DNA of 64,000 nt. Source: Bacteroidales bacterium (GTDB lineage Bacteria > Bacteroidota > Bacteroidia > Bacteroidales > VadinHA17). Below the pieces are notes generated by a model, which had not been told where the DNA came from, made no database searches, and saw only the letters and a list, made by a program, of their open reading frames with translations. Numbering within the stretch: position 1 is the first letter of the stretch; every line of letters starts with the position of its first letter. This document shows, piece after piece, positions 9,000 through 17,722 of the stretch. The DNA is taken from positions 1 to 64,000 of the forward strand of contig JAJFVL010000049.1 in assembly GCA_021371855.1 (NCBI GenBank), given 5' to 3'. The translations under genes were made by a program, and so were the position numbers.

Positions 9000-9824
9000 A
9001 TGAAAAGACTATTTCTTTTATTTCTTATCTTTTCTTTTTCCATGTCGAATTTCATGGAATCAGGTTTTGCATCTGGTTCAGATTTTTTTGTTAATAAAAA
9101 TGTCTCCTCAAAAAAGACTAAAATCCAATTGTTTAATGGAAAGAATCTTGATGGCTGGTATACTTTTATTAAAGAGAAGGGAAAGAATAATGATCCGAAT
9201 AAAGTGTTCACTGTGCAGCATGGCCTGATAAGAATTTCAGGTGAAGAATTCGGTTGCATTACGACCAATGAAGAATATGATAACTACAAACTTGTAGTTG
9301 AGTTCAAATGGGGAGATATAACATATGCTCCCAGAGTTGGGAAAGCAAGAGACAGCGGTGTACTGTTGCATTCAACGGGTGAAGATGGTGGCTATTCCGG
9401 AATCTGGATGCATTCAATTGAATGCCAGCTTATTGAAGGAGGAACCGGTGATATGCTGGTAGTAGGAGACGGGAGTCAAAAATTCTCTTTGACATGCCCT
9501 GTCGCTCCGGAAAAGCAGGCAGGATCGTATGTATTCAAACCGGATGGTAATCCGGCTACAATAAACGGAGGAAGAATAAATTGGTATGGTCGCGATCCTG
9601 AATGGAAGGATGTTAAAGGATTTCGTGGTGCAAGAGATGTGGAAAAACCTTTAGGAAATTGGAACAGAATGGAATGTGTTGTAAAAGGGAAGGAGATATC
9701 CATATTTCTTAACGGAACTTTAGTGAATCATGCCATTGATGTTCAGCCTCAGAAAGGACGTATACAGATTCAATCGGAAGGTGCTGAAATATTTGTCAGA
9801 AGAGTCGAATTAAATCCTCTATAG
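9000..9824 (+). CDS. Secreted DUF1080 / 3-keto-disaccharide hydrolase family protein
   Basis: After a signal peptide (about 1-24), the 274-residue protein carries one DUF1080 jelly-roll: LFNGKNLDGWYTF near residue 44, YDNYKLVVEFKWG, DSGVLLHS, IECQLIEGG, and the closing GRIQIQSEG with FVRRVEL. The domain is now described as a 3-keto-disaccharide hydrolase family. It ends the set Gfo/Idh/MocA, isomerase-like, Gfo/Idh/MocA, DUF1080, exactly the enzyme classes needed for oxidative glycoside cleavage via 3-keto intermediates. A non-catalytic carbohydrate-binding role cannot be excluded. Confidence 0.87.
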   Translation: MKRLFLLFLIFSFSMSNFMESGFASGSDFFVNKNVSSKKTKIQLFNGKNLDGWYTFIKEKGKNNDPNKVFTVQHGLIRISGEEFGCITTNEEYDNYKLVVEFKWGDITYAPRVGKARDSGVLLHSTGEDGGYSGIWMHSIECQLIEGGTGDMLVVGDGSQKFSLTCPVAPEKQAGSYVFKPDGNPATINGGRINWYGRDPEWKDVKGFRGARDVEKPLGNWNRMECVVKGKEISIFLNGTLVNHAIDVQPQKGRIQIQSEGAEIFVRRVELNPL

Positions 9825-9892
9825 CAAAATTAACCGTCAGCTTAACATTAATCCCCTGGTACCAGGAATCAACCGGGCTTAAAGATAATTAT

Positions 9893-11134
9893 ATGAAGTC
9901 TCTATTATTACTTGCTTTGACAGTTACCATGATAACCTTTACAGGTTTATACGGGCAGCCGGCGGTGATATCAAAACATCTTAAATTTCGTGTTCAGACA
10001 GATGTGGCACACCAGGAACTGAATACAAAATTCTGTTGGTTTCATCCCAGGGTAGCTGCTATACCGGGCTATGGACAGAACGGTATGCCGGCCGTTATCA
10101 TGACAATCCAGAAACATCTTGTGGTAAGCGATTTCTATTCAGGATTATACTATATGCGTACCAATGATCTTGGCAAAACATGGACCGGTCCTGTTGAGAT
10201 CCCTGAACTGGCATGGCAATATGAAGCTGACGGTACAACCGTGAGCGTTGCTGATGTCACCCCAGGCTGGCATAAATCTACAGGGAAGTTAATCGCAATC
10301 GGTATCAAAGTACGTTACAGTAAAGAAGGAAAGCAGTTGCTGAATAAACCACGTTCGCACGATGCAGCATATGCTGTTTTTGATCCGGAAACCAATAAAT
10401 GGAGCCATTGGAAAATGGTTGCCAATGTGCCTGACCCAGAGTCAAAATTCTATTTGGTAAATCCTGGTTGTGTACAATGGCTTGTCAGGCCCGATGGGAA
10501 AATTCTTCTGCCTGTATATTTCAGCGGACCTGACTTAGGAGAATCATCAGTGACTGTGTTTGAATGTTCGTTTAACGGTACAACACTGACCTATCTCCGT
10601 CATGGTGATGAGATGACTGTTAAAGGAGGGCGCGGGTTGGGAGAGCCTTCTCTCGCAATATACAATAATAAGTACTACCTTACTTTAAGAAACGATTTTC
10701 GAGGTTATGTAACTTCCAGCGGAGATTGTCTGCATTGGTCTCCAATTAAAGAATGGACTTTTGATGATGGTAGTGAGTTAGGCAGTTATAATACCCAGAC
10801 ACATTGGCTTACACACAGTAATGGATTATTCCTTACTTATACCCGTCGTGGAGCAAATAATGATCATATTGCAAGGAATCGGGCTCCGCTATTTATAGCA
10901 GAGGTTGATTCTGAAAAGCTCAATGTGATCAGGTCAACAGAACAGATTCTGATGCCTGAGCGCGGTGTTATGCTGGGTAATTTTGGTGCAGCACCAATCA
11001 CAGAAAATGAATCGTGGATCACTGATGCTGAGTTTATTGTAGGAGATAAACCTCATCCGAAAGGTGCAGACGGAACTATATGGACAGCCCGTGTAATATG
11101 GTCAAAAAGAAACAAACTGCTATCGAGAAACTGA
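9893..11134 (+). CDS. Secreted sialidase/BNR-repeat six-bladed propeller protein
   Basis: A 413-residue product with a signal peptide (about 1-21, ending LYGQ). It shows Asp-box type repeats, clearest at TNDLGKTWTGP, with a weaker SSGDCLHWSP later, and the regular strand spacing of sialidase-fold propellers. FHPRVAAIPG near the N-terminus takes the place where GH33 enzymes have the arginine-containing RIP motif, and that motif is not seen, so activity on sialic acid is doubtful. In this phylum such genes often occur in loci for plant or host glycans. The start is separated from the DUF1080 gene by 68 nt, within which a 12-bp palindrome (CCTGGTACCAGG, 9855-9866) occurs. Confidence 0.78.
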   Translation: MKSLLLLALTVTMITFTGLYGQPAVISKHLKFRVQTDVAHQELNTKFCWFHPRVAAIPGYGQNGMPAVIMTIQKHLVVSDFYSGLYYMRTNDLGKTWTGPVEIPELAWQYEADGTTVSVADVTPGWHKSTGKLIAIGIKVRYSKEGKQLLNKPRSHDAAYAVFDPETNKWSHWKMVANVPDPESKFYLVNPGCVQWLVRPDGKILLPVYFSGPDLGESSVTVFECSFNGTTLTYLRHGDEMTVKGGRGLGEPSLAIYNNKYYLTLRNDFRGYVTSSGDCLHWSPIKEWTFDDGSELGSYNTQTHWLTHSNGLFLTYTRRGANNDHIARNRAPLFIAEVDSEKLNVIRSTEQILMPERGVMLGNFGAAPITENESWITDAEFIVGDKPHPKGADGTIWTARVIWSKRNKLLSRN

Positions 11135-11541
11135 TATCATATACTACCTGATAAAGTATGAAGTCCAGATAAGTAATTATCGCGAAGAATCGTCATTTTA
11201 GTTTTCTCAATTTCAGGAACATCCGTTTATGCTTCTTTAAACTTGTTTGTCTCATTCAGGAACAAATTCTGTATGATAATATTACAAATGAAGTGAATTG
11301 TATTATTTTTTAAAGTTTACGATATATAAATTTGTAATAATTGGCATACGAAAGCCTTTTTATAAAGCTTTCATGGAAGGATTATATATTTGAGTATTAC
11401 TCTTTGATTTTGGCTCTGTTAAACTTTAATTCTATACAATTTGTGTTCTAAAATAATACGGTTTATAAGCTCAGTTTGATAACCAAAGTATTTTCAAAAC
11501 AAACAAAATTGTTTTCTATATCACTCTAAAGCTATAAGAAA
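11135..11541. other. 407-bp AT-rich gap without a recognised gene
   Basis: No open frame with coding character was found on either strand. TATATTTG at 11385-11392 matches the Bacteroidota -7 element (TAnnTTTG), but no TTG lies at the right distance upstream, so a promoter is only possible. The gap separates the BNR gene at 9893 from the Tat protein at 11542 and is a likely transcription boundary. Confidence 0.4.
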
Positions 11542-12462
11542 ATGAAACCATCAAATGTAAAAGATAATCACAGTATTATCAACTTAAATGTGCAATCAGG
11601 ATCTGATCTTAAGTTACTTAAATCCCGTCGTAAATTTCTCAGGACAAGTTTGTTAGCTGCATCAGGACTGGCTATTGTCAGAGGCGCAGCTGGTTGTGCC
11701 GGAAGCCCCATTCCGGCAGATGCACCTGATGGCAAACCATGTATTGATTACGGGCAGTCATTTTTCTGCAATACGGCAGAATTTAATTCCGTACGCATGT
11801 GGATAGAAAGCCGGACAACGATTAACGATCCAAAGTCGGGAACCAGTACAGTCTATTATCAGGGTGCATCGTGTAAAAGTGAAAACACTTTCGGCGAGAA
11901 AGACCTGTTTTATAAAGATAATTATGATTTCTTACCAATTTTCGGTGATGGGAAAGTACTTGTATTTCGTCGTCATGTAAACAAACGAGATGACAGATAC
12001 CGTACAATAAAAAAGATGGAAGAAATGTGGGGAGGTAATCCGGTAATTTATGCACCTGCTCCCAAAGTAATGACTGAACTTGATACATGGGAAAAAATAC
12101 GTGATGCCACAGCTGCAGGGATACCAATTGTAACACAAACTGAAATAAACAATGCCGATTCCGGCCTGTCTGCCATAATTGAATGTCCGTGCAAAACAAT
12201 GAATATCAGTCATTCTAAAAAGATGTACCAGGTTGATTCAGGCCCTGTTGCTTTACCAGATCTGACCAGAAGATACGATATTCAGATTGATTGCCTGAAT
12301 CTTGCCTTCATCGCATTTAATACACCTCACTTTGCGGATTTTGTGATTGAGACTTTGACACCTATCATCGATGGTGAAAAGGAAGTTGCGACTGTTTATC
12401 ATTATTCTAAAACAACAACAATGACAGCAAAAAATAAGATTTTTGCCTTAGGAAAGCTATAA
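11542..12462 (+). CDS. Tat-exported protein of unknown function, probable lipoprotein
   Basis: I do not recognise this 306-residue protein. A 28-residue polar N-terminus leads to a twin-arginine signal (SRRKFLRTS around residues 28-36), a hydrophobic core, and a possible lipobox (GAAGC). The mature part is rich in Cys for a bacterial exported protein (CIDYG, FFCNT, ASCKS, IECPCK, IDCLN), which may mean metal binding or disulfides. It contains two segments that look like paired domain ends (KVLVFRRHVNKRDDRY and IAFNTPHFADF). It lies 97 nt before a BNR-family lipoprotein. The Tat signal suggests a folded, possibly cofactor-bearing protein. No function is assigned. Confidence 0.7.
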   Translation: MKPSNVKDNHSIINLNVQSGSDLKLLKSRRKFLRTSLLAASGLAIVRGAAGCAGSPIPADAPDGKPCIDYGQSFFCNTAEFNSVRMWIESRTTINDPKSGTSTVYYQGASCKSENTFGEKDLFYKDNYDFLPIFGDGKVLVFRRHVNKRDDRYRTIKKMEEMWGGNPVIYAPAPKVMTELDTWEKIRDATAAGIPIVTQTEINNADSGLSAIIECPCKTMNISHSKKMYQVDSGPVALPDLTRRYDIQIDCLNLAFIAFNTPHFADFVIETLTPIIDGEKEVATVYHYSKTTTMTAKNKIFALGKL

Positions 12463-12559
12463 GTTATGACCATGACTATAGTTAGCCGAAAGGCTAAAAT
12501 ATCCTTTACTCAAGGAACCTGAAATTCTAAGTAGTTTTAACAATTAACAATTTTCTGAA

Positions 12560-13639
12560 ATGAATAAAATATTCACCTTTTTTGTCTTGGTATCATTACT
12601 GTCAGGTTCAGGTTGCAGGAACCGTTCTGATAAGAATAAAGAGGTTACAGAAGGTAAACAAAATGAAATTTACGAATACATTGTTGCACCGGTTGGCCCA
12701 CAAAATACCCGTAACAGTGAAGCTGCAATCGTTCCTCTGAACGACGGTTCCCTATTATTGGCATGGACAGAGTTCTATGCCGGTAATGGAGCTGACCACG
12801 GACCGGCACATATCTCGGGAAAGATCTCAAACGATGGAGGTCGGACATGGAGCGATAAGTATATTCTTGTTGAGAACGATGGCGGGTGTAATGTTATGGA
12901 GGTCAATTTTTTAAGATTAACAACAGGAGAGCTTGCTCTTTTCTACCTGCAGAAGAATACCGAATCAACCGATTGCCGTATAATGATGCGCACCTCATCT
13001 GATGAAGGGAAAACCTGGATCAACCCCAGACAGCTGAGCCCTTCTGGCAAATATACTGGATTGACAAACGGCAGATCAATACGGCTTCGCTCAGGCCGGA
13101 TTTTGCTGGAAGCATGGGAAGGTGGATATTGTTACTGCGTCCTTTCAGATGATGATGGGAAAACATGGCGCGATAGCCAGCATATTAAACCTGCCGGGGG
13201 CGATTGCTACGAAAATGCCTGCATCGAACTTAAGAACGGGAAGGTAATGATGCTGATGCGCACAGCACTTGGAGGACAGTTTGAGAGTATTTCCTCTGAC
13301 GGCGGAGAGACCTGGAGCGAACCAACAATTACAGTATTGACAGGAACAGATGCACCTGCATCGATAAGCCGTATCCCAACAACAGGAGACCTTCTGGTAA
13401 TATGGACAAATAATCCGGGGAAAAAATCACGTAATCCTCTTACTTCTGCAATATCGAAAGATGAAGGTAAAACATGGGAAAAATTCCGCAATATTGAAGA
13501 GATACCCGATGATTCATGGGCATATCCTGCTGTTACCTGGATAGGAAACAGGGCCCTTGTCACCTATTTTAATTATAAAGGAGGGCTGTCACTTAAAATT
13601 AAGAGTCTGCCTTTTGGATGGTTCTATGAAGAACAATAG
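12560..13639 (+). CDS. Sialidase-family (BNR) lipoprotein
   Basis: The 359-residue product has a lipoprotein signal (cysteine after SGSG near residue 19). It shows five clear Asp boxes, one per propeller blade: NDGGRTWSD, DEGKTWINP, DDDGKTWRD, SDGGETWSEP and KDEGKTWEKF. This is a complete sialidase-fold propeller. The N-terminal NSEAAIVPLNDGSLLLAW pattern is that of the exo-alpha-sialidase-like family common in Bacteroidota and Planctomycetota. GH33 catalytic residues could not be confirmed, so a glycosidase or lyase with another substrate is possible. The next gene, 58 nt downstream, is a paralog. Confidence 0.83.
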   Translation: MNKIFTFFVLVSLLSGSGCRNRSDKNKEVTEGKQNEIYEYIVAPVGPQNTRNSEAAIVPLNDGSLLLAWTEFYAGNGADHGPAHISGKISNDGGRTWSDKYILVENDGGCNVMEVNFLRLTTGELALFYLQKNTESTDCRIMMRTSSDEGKTWINPRQLSPSGKYTGLTNGRSIRLRSGRILLEAWEGGYCYCVLSDDDGKTWRDSQHIKPAGGDCYENACIELKNGKVMMLMRTALGGQFESISSDGGETWSEPTITVLTGTDAPASISRIPTTGDLLVIWTNNPGKKSRNPLTSAISKDEGKTWEKFRNIEEIPDDSWAYPAVTWIGNRALVTYFNYKGGLSLKIKSLPFGWFYEEQ

Positions 13640-13697
13640 TGCAACTAACTTTTTTATTTGAGGGAATGTAAAAATTATTATTCCTTGATTTGCGTAG

Positions 13698-14876
13698 ATG
13701 ACAATGTTGAAAACAGGAATTATAATTTTGTGTTTTACCATGATTCTTGGATGTAAATCAGGAAACAAGGATGAACCAGGCATAGAATCTGAGAACCCTT
13801 ATCAGATTGAGGAAGGATGGAAAATTACTAGTTCGGGATTGTGGATAAGAAACAATATTTCTGAGTTGAGCAATCTTCCACTTGGTCCGTTTATCCGCCT
13901 GACTAACAATGATATTGTTACTGTGGGGGGAGGCAAGAGCTTTGTCAGCAGTGATGAGGGTTATACATGGAAAGAATATCCTGTTTTTACACAACCGGAT
14001 AAATATACAATCGGAGAGCATGCATTAATCAGGACCAGTAAAGGGATTATTATCCTGGCTTTTTATAATACAGCAGAAAAAGCAAACTGGAACTGGCAGA
14101 CTGACATTCACGATTCTCCGGGTGCAATTTTGCCCACTTATGCTGTTCGCAGCCTTGACGGTGGGAAGACATGGCAGAACCTTCAGAAATTGCATGATGA
14201 ATGGACTGGTTCAATCCGCGATATAATTGAAACCGTGAATGGCAATATAGTGTTCACTTCAATGATGATGCAACATAGTCCGGGCCATCATGCAGTTGTA
14301 ACTTATACTACAAAGGATGATGGCGTTAGCTGGATACGTAGCAACATTATTGATCTTGGAGGTATCGGTAATCATGGTGGAGTTATGGAAGCAACTATCG
14401 AGCAGCTTCATGATGGCCGCATCTGGATGCTTATGCGTACCAACTGGGGGTTCTTCTGGGAAGCTTTTTCTGAAGATGATGGTCTTACATGGAAAGATTT
14501 TAAGGCAACAAATATTGACGCAGGTTCTGCTCCCGGAATGTTGAGCAGGATCCAAAGTGGTCGTCTTGTTTTGGTATGGAACCGTTATTATCCGGAAGGG
14601 AAAAATGAATTTCCTTTAACAGGGGGGGATAATAACTGGTCGGAAGTGCCTGTCAGCAACCATCGTGAAGAGTTGTCAATTATGTTTTCCGATGATGATG
14701 GTCTTTCATGGAGTAAAAGCTCAGTAACAGCAAAAGTGACAGTAATCTCAAGCATCACTAAAACTAACAATCAGATATCATATCCCTATCTCTTTGAGGC
14801 AAGACCAGGTGTATTGTGGATAACAACAGGGCAGGGAAATTTACGAATTTCTCTTAATGAGAAAGATTTCATCTGA
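13698..14876 (+). CDS. Sialidase-family (BNR) lipoprotein, paralog of the preceding gene
   Basis: The 392-residue product carries a lipobox (MILGC near residue 19) and Asp boxes at SDEGYTW, LDGGKTWQN, KDDGVSW, EDDGLTWKD and DDDGLSWSK. Domain layout matches the neighbour at 12560, and tandem duplication is likely. Compared with it, the protein has a longer first blade and a different C-terminus ending in an LWITTGQG strand. Membrane anchoring points to action at the periplasmic or surface face. The exact substrate is unknown; sialic acid is only one possibility. Confidence 0.82.
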   Translation: MTMLKTGIIILCFTMILGCKSGNKDEPGIESENPYQIEEGWKITSSGLWIRNNISELSNLPLGPFIRLTNNDIVTVGGGKSFVSSDEGYTWKEYPVFTQPDKYTIGEHALIRTSKGIIILAFYNTAEKANWNWQTDIHDSPGAILPTYAVRSLDGGKTWQNLQKLHDEWTGSIRDIIETVNGNIVFTSMMMQHSPGHHAVVTYTTKDDGVSWIRSNIIDLGGIGNHGGVMEATIEQLHDGRIWMLMRTNWGFFWEAFSEDDGLTWKDFKATNIDAGSAPGMLSRIQSGRLVLVWNRYYPEGKNEFPLTGGDNNWSEVPVSNHREELSIMFSDDDGLSWSKSSVTAKVTVISSITKTNNQISYPYLFEARPGVLWITTGQGNLRISLNEKDFI

Positions 14877-14886
14877 AGAAGGAATA

Positions 14887-14916
14887 TTGACAATAAGAAT
14901 AATAACAATAAATTTG
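14887..14916 (+). promoter_or_regulatory. Candidate Bacteroidota-type promoter for the MBL gene
   Basis: TTG at 14887-14889 and TAAATTTG at 14909-14916 match the -33 and -7 elements of the Bacteroidota primary sigma factor, with 19 nt between them. The coding start at 14952 lies 36 nt downstream. Confidence 0.45.
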
Positions 14917-14951
14917 AGTCTTTGTTATTAATCAGTCATTAACTTTTTAAT

Positions 14952-15803
14952 ATGAAACTCCACCTTTTCAATATTGCAAACTTTAAAGTCGATGGCGGTG
15001 CCATGTTCGGAGTGATCCCCAAAGTATTATGGTCAAGGGTTTATCCATCCGATGAAAATAACCTTATAGTCCTTTCACTTCGGTCGCTCATTGTTGAAAC
15101 ATCCGGTCATACTATTCTTGTCGACACAGGTTGGGGTGATAAACAGGACGAAAAATTCTTTCGTTATGTATATCTCCATGATGGGGAAGGACTTATAGAA
15201 GGATTAGATACAAGAGGATTTAAGACGGAAGATATTACTGATGTATTTTTGACTCACCTTCATGCAGACCATTGCGGAGGGGGAGTGAAAAACAAAAAAA
15301 ACGGGAAAGGTTATGAACTGACCTTCCCGAATGCAAAATATCATGTCAGCCGTTCACAATGGGAATGGGCAGTGAAAAACAATATCAGGGAGGCTGACTC
15401 ATTCCTCGAAGAAAATATTATTCCTGTTGGTGACAGCGGTCATCTTAACCTGGTAGATGAAGATGAGGAGTTATTTCCAGGTTTTTCCGTTAGAATATGT
15501 AACGGACATACTCCCGGTTTGATGATACCTGTAATCAAATATGGAAACAAAACTCTGGTTTATACTGGTGATCTTATCCCTACAATCGCACATATCCCTC
15601 TTATATGGAACATGAGTTATGATATAGAATCCCTTAAAACAATTGAGGAAAAGGAAAGTGTTCTTAAGGAAGCTATTGAGGGGGAATATACTCTTGTTTT
15701 TCAGCATGATGAACATATTGAATGCTGCACTCTTCAGATGACTCAGAGAGGGATCAGGGCTAAAGAAAAATTCAGTTTTTCTGAGTTTCTTAATCAGGAT
15801 TAA
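14952..15803 (+). CDS. MBL-fold metallo-hydrolase, lactonase-like
   Basis: The 283-residue cytoplasmic protein has the metallo-beta-lactamase zinc motif H102-x-H104-x-D106-H107 (THLHADHCGGG), a later NGHTPG histidine, YTGDLIP aspartate, and a final HDEH segment, giving a full two-metal site. The layout resembles N-acyl-homoserine-lactonase-like and other lactone or ester hydrolases of the MBL superfamily. A sugar-lactone role would suit the surrounding sugar oxidoreductases, but nothing in the sequence proves it. A good promoter match lies directly upstream, so it may be expressed separately from the BNR genes. Confidence 0.85.
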   Translation: MKLHLFNIANFKVDGGAMFGVIPKVLWSRVYPSDENNLIVLSLRSLIVETSGHTILVDTGWGDKQDEKFFRYVYLHDGEGLIEGLDTRGFKTEDITDVFLTHLHADHCGGGVKNKKNGKGYELTFPNAKYHVSRSQWEWAVKNNIREADSFLEENIIPVGDSGHLNLVDEDEELFPGFSVRICNGHTPGLMIPVIKYGNKTLVYTGDLIPTIAHIPLIWNMSYDIESLKTIEEKESVLKEAIEGEYTLVFQHDEHIECCTLQMTQRGIRAKEKFSFSEFLNQD

Positions 15804-15813
15804 TCTGAAGAAC

Positions 15814-15910
15814 TTACACAGAGAGGCACAGAGAAGCACAGAGAAGCACAGAGTAACACTGAGGATTTTCTCTGTGGCTCTCCGTGAATCCTCAGTGTCT
15901 CTCTGTGTAA
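15814..15910. repeat. Interspersed inverted repeat of the CACAGAG type
   Basis: The left arm TTACACAGAGAG at 15814 pairs with the right arm CTCTCTGTGTAA ending at 15910. Between them are tandem copies of GAAGCACAGA and a second inner match (CACTGAGGA / TCCTCAGTG). The whole could fold into one long hairpin. Repeats with this wording are common in the intergenic DNA of environmental bacterial genomes. A decayed half copy appears near 19790-19825. Confidence 0.7.
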
Positions 15911-16063
15911 CCAAAAAACTATATCATTTTCTTGAATAATATTTCAATCGCTATAATGGTTTTTTATTTTATTAGCTGGTTTGTTCTTATATTTGATAAA
16001 GGCTATTAAATTTTCTTTATTTCTGCATAAAAAATTAATTGTTAATAAAATAACACAATAACC

Positions 16064-17683
16064 ATGGCAGATTTTATCTATGAGAAACCTTTTCAGATTG
16101 AGAAGGACTCAACTACTTACAGATTACTGACAAAGGAATATGTGAAAGTTGTTGAAGAAGGGGACCGGAAAATACTTAAAGTATCTCCTGAAGGATTGAG
16201 ACTTCTTGCAAAGGAGGCTGTTTCTGATCTGTCGTTTTTTCTCAGAGCCTCTCATCTGGAAAAACTTGCCAGGATTCTTGATGATCCTGAAGCAACAGAT
16301 AATGACCGTTTTGTGGCATATATGATGATCAGGAATTCAGTTATCTCAGCTAAGGGTGATTTACCTTGGTGCCAGGATACCGGTACTGCAATAGTAATCG
16401 GGAAAAAGGGAGAACAGGTATGCACAGGGGTAAATGATGCTGAATTTCTTTCAAAAGGAATTTTTGAAACATATAAGGAAAAGAACCTGCGATATTCACA
16501 GGTTGTCCCGTTTTCTATGTTTGATGAAAAGAACAGCGGAACAAACCTTCCGGCTCAAATTGATATATATTCTAAAGAGGGTACTTCGTATGAATTTCTT
16601 TTTATAACCAAAGGTGGAGGGTCGGCTAATAAAACTTTTCTTTATCAGCAAACTAAGTCACTTTTAAATGAGGAATCACTTATAAGATTTGTTAAGGAAA
16701 AAATAAAAGACCTTGGCACCTCAGCCTGCCCTCCGTATCATCTTGCACTTGTAATCGGAGGGACTTCAGCTGAAGCGACACTAAAAACAGTTAAGGAAGC
16801 CTCCGCAGGGTACTTCGATCATCTTCCTGTCACAGGTAACGCAAGCGGTCGTGCTTTCCGCGATATTGAATGGGAAAAGAAGATTGAAAAAATCTGTCAT
16901 GAATATGGAGTGGGAGCGCAGTTCGGCGGCAAGTACTTTGTTCATGATGTAAGAGTTATCCGTCTTCCCAGGCATGCTGCCTCTTGCCCCGTTGGAATGG
17001 GTGTAAGCTGTAGTGCCGACAGAAACATTAAGGCCAGGATCACTTCAGATGGTATATTCCTTGAAGAACTTGAGAAAAATCCGGCACGCTTCCTTCCGGC
17101 AAAAGCACCTGAACTTGAAAAGCCTGTTGAGATCAATCTCGATCGTCCGATAAAAGAGATAATTGCCGAACTTACAAAATACCCTGTTAAAACACGATTA
17201 AGCCTAACGGGAACTCTTATTGTTGCAAGGGATATTGCACATGCAAGGATTAAAAAGATGATCGATGAAGGGAAACCAATGCCTGAGTATTTTAAAAACC
17301 ATCCAATCTATTACGCCGGTCCGGCAAAAACACCTGATGGCATGCCATCAGGAAGCTTCGGACCCACAACTGCCGGAAGAATGGACCTGTATGTTGATCT
17401 CTTCCAGAGCCTTGGTGGTTCCTTAATAATGGTCGCAAAAGGTAACAGAAACAGATCTGTTATCGACGCATGCAAAAAATATGGAGGTTTTTTCCTGGGA
17501 TCAATCGGAGGTCCCGCTGCCATACTTGCAGCAGAGAACATAAAATCGGTTGAAATGGTTGATTTTGAAGACCTTGGTATGGAAGCGGTACGAAAGATAC
17601 ATGTTGTAAATATGGCTGCTTTTATCATTACCGATGATAAAGGAAATGATTTTTTTGATGAGTTTAACAAAAAAAACTTTTGA
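16064..17683 (+). CDS. fumA: Fumarate hydratase class I (4Fe-4S)
   Basis: The 539-residue protein matches single-chain class I fumarase, which interconverts fumarate and malate in the cytoplasm. The three cluster cysteines are C103 in [10 protein letters not shown]222 in TSACPPYHL and, near the third position, C308 and C316 in [18 protein letters not shown] and the C-terminal beta domain with [18 protein letters not shown], typical of substrate binding, are intact. Length equals the family standard. Oxygen-sensitive class I enzymes fit an anaerobic or microaerobic lifestyle. The gene is isolated, flanked by a repeat element upstream and a convergent gene 39 nt downstream. Confidence 0.95.
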   Translation: MADFIYEKPFQIEKDSTTYRLLTKEYVKVVEEGDRKILKVSPEGLRLLAKEAVSDLSFFLRASHLEKLARILDDPEATDNDRFVAYMMIRNSVISAKGDLPWCQDTGTAIVIGKKGEQVCTGVNDAEFLSKGIFETYKEKNLRYSQVVPFSMFDEKNSGTNLPAQIDIYSKEGTSYEFLFITKGGGSANKTFLYQQTKSLLNEESLIRFVKEKIKDLGTSACPPYHLALVIGGTSAEATLKTVKEASAGYFDHLPVTGNASGRAFRDIEWEKKIEKICHEYGVGAQFGGKYFVHDVRVIRLPRHAASCPVGMGVSCSADRNIKARITSDGIFLEELEKNPARFLPAKAPELEKPVEINLDRPIKEIIAELTKYPVKTRLSLTGTLIVARDIAHARIKKMIDEGKPMPEYFKNHPIYYAGPAKTPDGMPSGSFGPTTAGRMDLYVDLFQSLGGSLIMVAKGNRNRSVIDACKKYGGFFLGSIGGPAAILAAENIKSVEMVDFEDLGMEAVRKIHVVNMAAFIITDDKGNDFFDEFNKKNF

Positions 17684-17722
17684 ATCTTAGCGGTTAGCGG
17701 ATTTGGACTTTTTAAGAATTGA

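Noticed and set aside
9855..9866. 12-bp palindrome CCTGGTACCAGG before the BNR gene
   Set aside because: It is a single short palindrome with no repeat or promoter context, so chance cannot be excluded.
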